From the NCBI GenBank assembly GCA_007858575.1, contig CP042279.1:3846501-3910500 (forward strand): 64,000 bases of DNA, read 5' to 3'. Below the pieces are notes generated by a model. It was not told the origin of the DNA. It made no database searches and worked only from the letters and a program-made list of their open reading frames with translations. This stretch comes from Streptomyces sp. WAC08241 (GTDB lineage Bacteria; Actinomycetota; Actinomycetes; Streptomycetales; Streptomycetaceae). The position numbers were made by a program, and so were the translations under genes. The number at the start of each line of letters is the position of its first letter. Position 1 is the first letter of the stretch. Below, piece after piece: positions 57,579-64,000 of this stretch.

Positions 57579-59161
57579 TTACTGCGGCGGGTTGCCGTGC
57601 TTGCGGGAGGGCAGGTCGGCGTGCTTGGTGCGGAGCATGGCCAGGGAGCGGATGAGGACCTGGCGGGTGTCGGCGGGGTCGATGACGTCGTCGACCAGGC
57701 CGAGCTCCGCGGCGTAGTACGGTGCATCAGCTCGGCCTTGTACTCCTTGACCATGCGGGTGCGCATGGCCTCGGGGTCCTCGGCCTCCGCGATCTGCTTG
57801 CGGAAGATCACGTTGGCGGCGCCCTCGGCGCCCATGACCGCGATCTCGTTGGTGGGCCAGGCGTACGTCAGGTCGGCGCCGATGGACTGGGAGTCCATCA
57901 CGATGTACGCGCCGCCGTAGGCCTTGCGCAGGATCAGGCTGATCCGGGGCACGGTCGCGTTGCAGTAGGCGTAGAGCAGCTTGGCGCCGTGCCGGATGAT
58001 CCCACTGTGCTCCTGGTCGACCCCGGGAAGGAAGCCGGGGACGTCCAGAAGGGTGATGATCGGGATGTTGAAGGCGTCGCACATCTGGACGAAGCGGGCG
58101 GCCTTCTCGCTCGCCTCGATGTCCAGGACGCCGGCCAGCGTCTGCGGCTGGTTGGCGACGATGCCGACGACCTGGCCGTCGAGCCGGGCCAGGGCGCAGA
58201 TGATGTTGCGGGCCCAGCGCTCGTGGACCTCCAGGTAGTCGCCGTCGTCGACGAGCTCCTCGATGACCTTGTGCATGTCGTACGGGCGGTTGCCGTCGGC
58301 CGGGACCAGGTCGAGCAGGACGTCGGAGCGGCGGTCGGCCGGGTCCTCGGAGGGGCGGCCGGGGGTTCTCGCGGTTGTTCTGCGGGAGCATCGACAGGAG
58401 GTAGCGGACCTCCGCGATGCAGGTCTCCTCGTCGTCGTACGCGAAGTGCGCCACGCCGCTCGTCCCGGCGTGCACGTCCGCGCCGCCCAGGCCGTTCTGG
58501 GTGATCTCCTCGCCGGTGACCGCCTTGACGACGTCCGGGCCGGTGATGAACATCTGCGAGGTCTCGCGGACCATGAAGACGAAGTCCGTCAGGGCGGGGT
58601 TGTAGGCCGCGCCGCCGGCGCACGGGCCGAGCATGACGCTGATCTGCGGGATGACGCCCGAGGCGCGGGTGTTGCGCTGGAAGATGCCGCCGTATCCGGC
58701 GAGGGCGGAGACGCCCTCCTGGATGCGGGCGCCGGCGCCGTCGTTGAGGGAGACCAGCGGGGCGCCGGCCGCGATGGCCATGTCCATGATCTTGTGGATC
58801 TTGGTGGCGTGGGCCTCGCCGAGGGCGCCGCCGAAGATCCGGAAGTCGTGCGCGTAGACGAAAACCGTGCGGCCCTCGACCGTGCCCCAGCCGGTGATGA
58901 CGCCGTCGGTGTACGGCTTCTTCGCCTCCAGGCCGAAGCCCTGCGCGCGGTGCCGGCGCAACTGCTCGACCTCGTTGAAGGAACCAGGGTCGAGGAGGAG
59001 CTCGATGCGCTCGCGCGCGGTCAGCTTGCCCTTGGCGTGCTGCGCCTCGGTCGCCCGCTCGCTCGGGCCCGCCAGGGCGCCCGCTCGCGCAGGACGTGCA
59101 GCTCGGCCACGCGGCCACGGGCGTCGGCGGGCTCGCTCGGGATCTGGTCCACAACGGTCAT
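57579..59161 (-). CDS. accB: Acyl-CoA carboxylase carboxyltransferase beta subunit AccB (frame interrupted)
   Basis: Carboxyltransferase for acetyl/propionyl-CoA, about 530 codons. TVVDQIPSEPADARGRVAEL begins it (ATG at 59,161). KGKLTARERIELLLDPGSF, SLNDGAGARIQEGVSALAGY, MLGPCAGGAAYNPALTDFVF and LDVPGFLPGVDQEHSGIIRHGAKLLY are conserved CT motifs for the carboxybiotin and CoA sites. The end is KHADLPSRKHGNPPQ. Frame changes lie near 59,090, 58,360 and 57,720. It needs a biotinylated alpha subunit encoded elsewhere. Confidence 0.94.
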
Positions 59162-59332
59162 GTACCGACCCTACGAAGTCGGACAAGAAAACCTTGCCGT
59201 CGACTCCGTACAGTCTCGCGTGTCGATTTCTGGCGGGGCCGGACAGAAACGTGCCCTGTACGTCCTAAGTCAACAGCCGGACACCCCTTGTGTTTGTAGG
59301 GGTTCGACATAGACCTCGGCGGGGGACGCGTC
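59162..59332. other. accB upstream region
   Basis: 171 bases without a gene. On the minus strand TTGACT (59,273-59,268) is a possible -35 element. A hairpin CCCCT...AGGGG at 59,284-59,302 lies upstream of it. Confidence 0.45.
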
Positions 59333-59369
59333 GGCGGGCGGCACCCACCGTACCGGGGTGCCGCCCGCC
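59333..59369 (-). terminator. Terminator after the GH101 gene
   Basis: A perfect 14-bp stem, GGCGGGCGGCACCC and GGGTGCCGCCCGCC, with a 9-base loop lies about 48 bp past the GH101 stop. Confidence 0.85.
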
Positions 59370-59416
59370 TTCTTCGCTTCCCTACAAGTCCCCTCCGCCG
59401 GAAGGGGCCGTATGGG

Positions 59417-62400
59417 CTACCCGCCGCAGTGGAAGCGGGCGCTCCCCCAGTCGGCGTGGTCGTTGCCGTTGCCGTCGCCGCCGTCGTCGGCCACCAGGTC
59501 GACGTAGGACGCGCCGGTGACGTCGGCGGTGAGGGACCAGGCGGGGTCCACGGCCTTGAGGACCGGGGACTTCGCCTTCTCCGCGCCGTCGGCGAGGACG
59601 GTGAACCGGACGCTGCCCCGGCCGGTCTGGTGTCGTCCACGCCGACCTCGGCGGTGAAGGAGGCGCACCGGCCGCCGAGGTAGTAGCGGACGGTGGCGGG
59701 GGCGTGGGTGCCCAGGCCCTTGGCGTGGGCCACTCCCCCGATCCTCAGCGGGGAGCCGTCCCCGGCGGCGGTCCCGCCGTTGGAGAGGTCGCGCTCGACG
59801 GGTCCCCAGCCGCTGGCCGCCGAGGTCCAGTCGTGGTCGCTCGCCCAGGTGTCGGCGGTGGGCGGCGGGGGCAGGGTGCGGACGGTGGCGGCGGCGGTCA
59901 GCCTCCGCCCGTCCCCGCCGACGGTGTACGTGAGGGAGGCGCTCAGCGGGTACGAGCGGTAGGCCGCGTCCACCGGCGGGGTCACCTGCCAGGTGGCGCC
60001 GGCCTTTCCGCCCGCCGCGACCGTGCCGAGGTCGACGGGCGCGGCCGGTGCGGCGGTCCAGCCCTCCGGCAGGGCGAGGGCGGCCCGCGCGCCGGTGACC
60101 CCGTCGGCCTCGTCGTTGCCGAAGGTGACGGTGACCCGGTTCGGGCGGCCGGGCTCCAGGGTCTCGGGCGCGGTGACGGCGAGGGTGCCGCAGGCGGCGC
60201 GCTCGGGGCCGGGCCGAGGTCGGTCACGGTGAAGTCGTCCAGGACGAAGTCGGCGCCGTCGGGGGCGTCGGCGCTTGCGCAGGCCGGTCCAGGTGTCGCC
60301 GCAGCCCGCCGTGACGGTCTCGGTGAAGTGCCCGGTGGTCCGCTGCTGTCCGAGGGGGTGCGCCGGGTCTCGACGGCCGCTCCGGTGCCGCTGGTGCGGT
60401 CGTAGCCGGTGACCCACTCGTACGCGCCCGCGTGGCTGGACTGGTAGGCGTACTCCACGCGGTACCGGTGGCCGTCCTTCAGGGGACGGTCCAGGGCGCG
60501 GTCCGGTAGACGAGGCCGCTGTTCTCGTCGTGCGACTTGAGGGACTCGGCGCCGCCGATGACGTCGTCGACGAGCTTCCCGTTCCAGCCGGCCCGGGTGT
60601 AGGGGCGTGGAGCTGGGCGATGTGGGTGCGCGGGTCGTTCGTGCCGCCGGCGTCGCCCTTGAGGAAGGGGCCCCAGCCCTGGTCGACGGCCTCGAAGTCC
60701 TCGTACGCCGTGGCCCCTCCTTGGTGGCGGGGTCGTTGGCGACGATCCGGACGTCGTCGACGCGGACGGTGGCGGGGCTGCCGCCCGCGGCCCCGATCCT
60801 CAGGGTGGTGAGCGCCGCGCGGCGCGGTGAAGGTGACCTTGGCGCGCTGGAGGCGGGTGTCGTTCCAGTCGGAGGCGGCGATCCGGTTCTGGAGCGGGGA
60901 GCGCTCGACGGTGACGGACGCGCCGCCGACGGAGAGGGTGGTGGGCGGGTCTTCCCGGGTTCGACCTCGATCAGGGCGGAGGCGGTGTACCGCTCGCCGG
61001 AGTGAGGCCGGCGATCCGCTGGCCGACCGAGGCGGCGGCGGTGCCGGTGAGCTTCGCGCTGGTGCGGCCCTGATCGTCGGTGTCGCGGGCGACGGTGCCG
61101 GTCTTCGTCCAGGCGGTGAGCTCCGCGTCGTTGAAGCCGGGGTCCTTCACTGGGGTGCCCCGGCCCCACCGCGGGTCGGCCGGGGCGGGGCCTTGCCGGG
61201 GTAGAGGACGTAGGCCTGTCCGGCGGCGGCCTCCAGGGTGACCTTCCCTCCGGCGGGCCGCACGGTGGCGGTCTTCACGCGCCCGTTGTCGGTGAGCCGG
61301 TACACGGTGTACGAGCGGGTGCCGGGCGGGACCTGCCAACTGGTCGTGCCGCCGGACTCGTTGTAGTGGTAGAGCTTCTTGCCGCCGTCCCAGGGGAGCA
61401 GGTAGCTCTTGCCGTCGAGGACCTTGCGGCCGTTCTCGTAGAAGGTGCGGCGGCCGTCCTCCACGGTGCCGCGGACGCCGCCGGTGAAGGTGATGTCATT
61501 GCCGTTCCAGCGGGTGATCTCCTGCTGCTGGAGGTACTTGGCGGGCAGGTTGCGCTGCCAGACGTTGGCGGTGAAGGCGTTCCAGTCGGTCTCGCCGGTC
61601 CAGCCCTCGAAGTCGACGAGGGCGGTCTGGCCGAGGACCGGGTGGTCGTTCCAGACGTCCTTCTCACCGTTGCGGACGAAGCGGATGATCTGCGAGTTGA
61701 GGCCCTTGTTGGTGGCGCCGCCGTAGTCGAGGTCGTTGGCCCAGTGGGACCAGAGGGAGGAGCGCTCGAACTTGTCCGCCCACTCGGTGGCGACGTTCCA
61801 GCCCTGTGCCCGGACGGCCCGCATCGTCTTGTCGGCGATCCAGCCGTGCGTGTAGTAGACGTCGATGTAGAGCGTGGAGAGGTTGGGGTCGGTCTCGTCG
61901 CGGAGCTGCTGGAAGCGGCGGGCGAGGTCGCCGCTGTTGATGTCCCGGCGCTGGTCGATGTAGTAGCTCTGGTTGAGCCAGTTCCAGCCGGGCTTCGTCT
62001 TGTCCACGAGGGTCTCGCTGAAGTTCTTCGCCTCGGGGTAGGACTCGGTGGCGTTCACGTGGACACCGAAGCCGGCGTTCCACTTCTTGCCCTCCTTCAG
62101 GAGGGTGTTGAGGTCGGCGAGGCCGCCGGCGCGCTCGTTGTAGTTGCCGCCGTAGTCGGGGTGGGCGGAGTCGTGGCCCTCGGAGCCATACCCCTTGAGC
62201 AGGGCGAACTGGCCGAGTCCGTCGGTGGCGAGCGAGATCCGCTTGACGTCGTCGAGGGTGCGCAGGAAGGGGTGGGTGGCCTGGGAGGCGAAGTTGAACG
62301 GGATGTGGGCGACGACCCGGTCGGGGGTCCGCTCGCTGCCGGGGGCCTTGATCCCGATCGTGCGGAAGGCGACGGCGCCGTCCTGCCAGTCGACGGTGCC

Positions 62401-63284
62401 GTCGGCGTTGGCGTCGGGGGTGACGACGACCTTGGCCCAGGGCAGGCCGTCGCCGCTCTCGGGCTCCGGGGCGCCCTCGCCGCGGTGGGTCCACTGGCCG
62501 GACCAGACGCCGACGCGGGTCTCGGTGCCGTTCTTGCGGGCCTGGTGCCAGAAGCGGGCGCCGTCGCGGGCGGAGGCCCCGGAGGGCTTGTCGTAGCTGG
62601 AGTTGGACTCGACGGCGGCGGCGAGGCGGCCGGTGTGGACGATCGCGTACGAGGCGCCGGCGGGGCCCGCCTCGGCCGGGGCGGCGTCGGTGACCCGCGT
62701 GAAGACGTCGGCGGTGCGGGTGGAGTCCGGGTCGAGGCGGGTGAAGGCGGTCGCGGCGCCGCCGGCGTCCGAGGAGCCCACGGAGACCAGGTCGTGGCCG
62801 GGTATGTCGATCGTCCCGACCCGGAAGGCCTCGGTGTCGCGGACGGCGGTGATCCGGAAGGTGGTGGTCCGGCCTCGACGTCCAGCCGCGCGTCGATCTC
62901 GACGCCGGGCAGGTCGGGGAAGACGAGGGTGTACGCGGCGGAGGCGGGCTTCAGGGCGGGGGCGGCCTTGGTCCGGACGGCGCGGGCGGCGCCGTTGAGG
63001 ACCACCTCGGTGATCGGGGCCGTACTGCCGAGGAGGCGGGCGCGCTCGCGCGGTCGGTGTACGAGAGGACGCGGGGAAGTCCTCGGCGACGGCGACGGAG
63101 AGCTGCCGGGAGGCGAGGACGGCGCCCGTGGAGGTGGCCGCGGCGGCGTCCGGGGCGGTCCCGGCGGGCGGGGTCCGGGGGCCGGCCAGGGCGGGTCCCG
63201 CCAGGGCGAACACGGCGGAGGAGGCGACGGCGAGCGCGCAGGCCGCACGGATCCTGCGGCCTCGTGGCGAGTGAGGGAGGGCAT
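59417..63284 (-). CDS. Secreted GH101 endo-alpha-N-acetylgalactosaminidase (frame interrupted)
   Basis: About 1,295 codons. The enzyme family releases Gal-beta-1,3-GalNAc from mucin-type O-glycans. A signal peptide (RAACALAVASSAVFALAGPALAG) precedes an N-terminal beta domain. The catalytic barrel has NATESYPEAKNFSE, the likely nucleophile in LSTLYIDVYYTHGW and the likely acid/base in GWNVATEWADKFE. After a beta-sandwich (SYTVYRLTDNGRV) come a carbohydrate-binding-like module (DPGFNDAELTAWTKTG), a NEW3-type domain (VTFGNDEADGVTGARAALAL) and a C-terminal NPCBM domain ending DHADWGSARFHCGG. Many frame changes, chiefly 59,640 and 60,220-61,150. The start is uncertain (63,284 or 63,290). Confidence 0.9.
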
Positions 63285-63413
63285 GCGCACCAGTTGGCCC
63301 CGGGCCCGGCGGCACCGTCAACGAGATCGCGCCGCACGGGCCCCTCCAGTCCAACAACCCCTTCGGTTAGTCCAAGTGGACTCCGGAGGGGGCGCGTTGG
63401 GCCGCGTACGGGG

Positions 63414-63923
63414 TCAGCAGCCGCCGCAGTTGTAGAAGGTCACGTCCCAGTGGTTGCCCTCGTCGGCGTAGACGTTGCCCGCGCCGGACTTCCACTGCGG
63501 GGCCCCGTCACCGCGCACGCCGATGTAGGCGAAGGTGTTCTTGACGTAGTTCGTGAGGCAGGTGGCCTTGCCGAAGTCGAGCTTGTAGCCGTTCCAGTGG
63601 GAGTACGTGCCGCTCGCGTGCCCGGTCTCGGTGCCGCCGGTGATGTTGAGGGCGCAGCCGCTGGCGCTCTTGAGGGTCTGGGCGCCCTGGGCGCTGGCGA
63701 GGTTGAGCTGGTCGAAGGACGTGCAGGTCGCGACGTTGCGGTTGGAGCAGCCGCCGGACGAGGACCAGGTGATCCCGGAGGACCGGAACATCGAGGTCGC
63801 GGTGGCGTGGCTGATCTTGGTGACCGCGTGGGCCTCGCCGGCGGAGGCGAGGACGCCGACGCCGGGCGCGAAGAGCGCGCCGAGGACGAGGGCGAGGGCG
63901 GTCAGGACGGAGCGGAGCTTCAT
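63414..63923 (-). CDS. Secreted M15-like zinc peptidase-type protein
   Basis: Intact frame, 169 aa, from an ATG after AGGAGGAACC. A signal peptide (SVLTALALVLGALFAPGVGVLASAGEAHA, cleavage likely after AHA) is followed by a compact cysteine-rich domain. The SxHxxGxxxD pattern appears as YSHWNGYKLDFG, and a late GNHWDVTF provides another histidine. These fit the zinc ligands of the M15 / D-Ala-D-Ala peptidase group. Six cysteines suggest three disulfides, and it ends FYNCGGC. It may act on peptidoglycan peptides (inference). Confidence 0.72.
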   Translation of the reverse strand: MKLRSVLTALALVLGALFAPGVGVLASAGEAHAVTKISHATATSMFRSSGITWSSSGGCSNRNVATCTSFDQLNLASAQGAQTLKSASGCALNITGGTETGHASGTYSHWNGYKLDFGKATCLTNYVKNTFAYIGVRGDGAPQWKSGAGNVYADEGNHWDVTFYNCGGC

Positions 63924-64000
63924 CGGGGGTTCCTCCTGCTGGTGACCGTGAGGGGTGGGGACGGCGGTGCAGGTGGTGCGGAGGGCGCAGGGAGATGGTG

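Noticed and set aside
61366..63435. Long plus-strand open frame opposite the GH101 gene
   Set aside because: It is made of Val/Gly/Leu/Glu-rich shadow sequence opposite a clear GH101 protein.

Overview
The window is high-GC actinobacterial DNA, almost certainly from a Streptomyces chromosome core. It carries Streptomyces-type nsdA, ndgR, hupS with a Lys/Ala-rich tail, two tandem conservons (cvnABCD) and GTG/TTG/CTG starts. From memory the gene order matches the S. coelicolor stretch from glnD back to accB (about SCO5585 to SCO5535). That match is recollection, not a search.

Layout. 1-2,351: glnD (partial), glnK and amtB with a GlnR-like box (nitrogen control). 2,576-5,124: nsdA and a primase/polymerase-domain gene. 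5,189-12,876: ftsY, the glucose permease glcP, smc, a small coiled-coil protein and acylphosphatase. 13,045-15,035: a CAP-domain exported protein, an unexplained 300-bp segment and a HAD hydrolase. 15,097-24,379: mutM, rnc, rpmF, a YceD-like protein, a coiled-coil protein, coaD, rsmD, recG and a FakA-like kinase. 24,616-31,861: rpmB, thiD, thiL, a stand-alone RAM-domain protein, a DUF3515 lipoprotein, ddl, gpsA, plsC, cofC/fbiD and a 69-aa protein. 31,932-35,978: hupS, a 75-aa protein, leuD, leuC and divergent ndgR. 36,124-36,642: five tRNA genes (Gln-Glu-Glu-Gln-Glu). 36,735-40,231: HAD hydrolase, gltX, a fumarylacetoacetate-hydrolase-like gene and a small protein. 40,727-51,358: two complete conservons in tandem. 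51,509-57,288: a six-gene signalling island with a Ser/Thr kinase, a possible YbjN-like protein, a possible NfeD-like membrane protein, and a VWA / PP2C / kinase-like set that resembles the TerY-P triad (YegL/YegK/YegI). 57,359-59,161: accE and accB. 59,417-63,923: a secreted GH101 glycosidase and a secreted M15-like protein.

Sequence quality matters for anyone using this annotation. Most genes longer than about 500 bp, including essential ones (smc, ftsY, rnc, leuC, gltX, ddl), change reading frame one or more times. Nearly always one base appears to be missing, usually in a G/C run. A tRNA-Glu copy has lost one G in the same way. I read these as sequencing or assembly errors, so such genes are annotated as whole CDSs spanning the frame changes and not as pseudogenes. 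Frameshift positions are approximate.

The most interesting part is 51.5-57.3 kb. It is a set of overlapping genes combining two kinase domains, a PP2C phosphatase, a VWA metal-binding protein and two membrane or adaptor proteins, placed directly downstream of two G-protein conservons.
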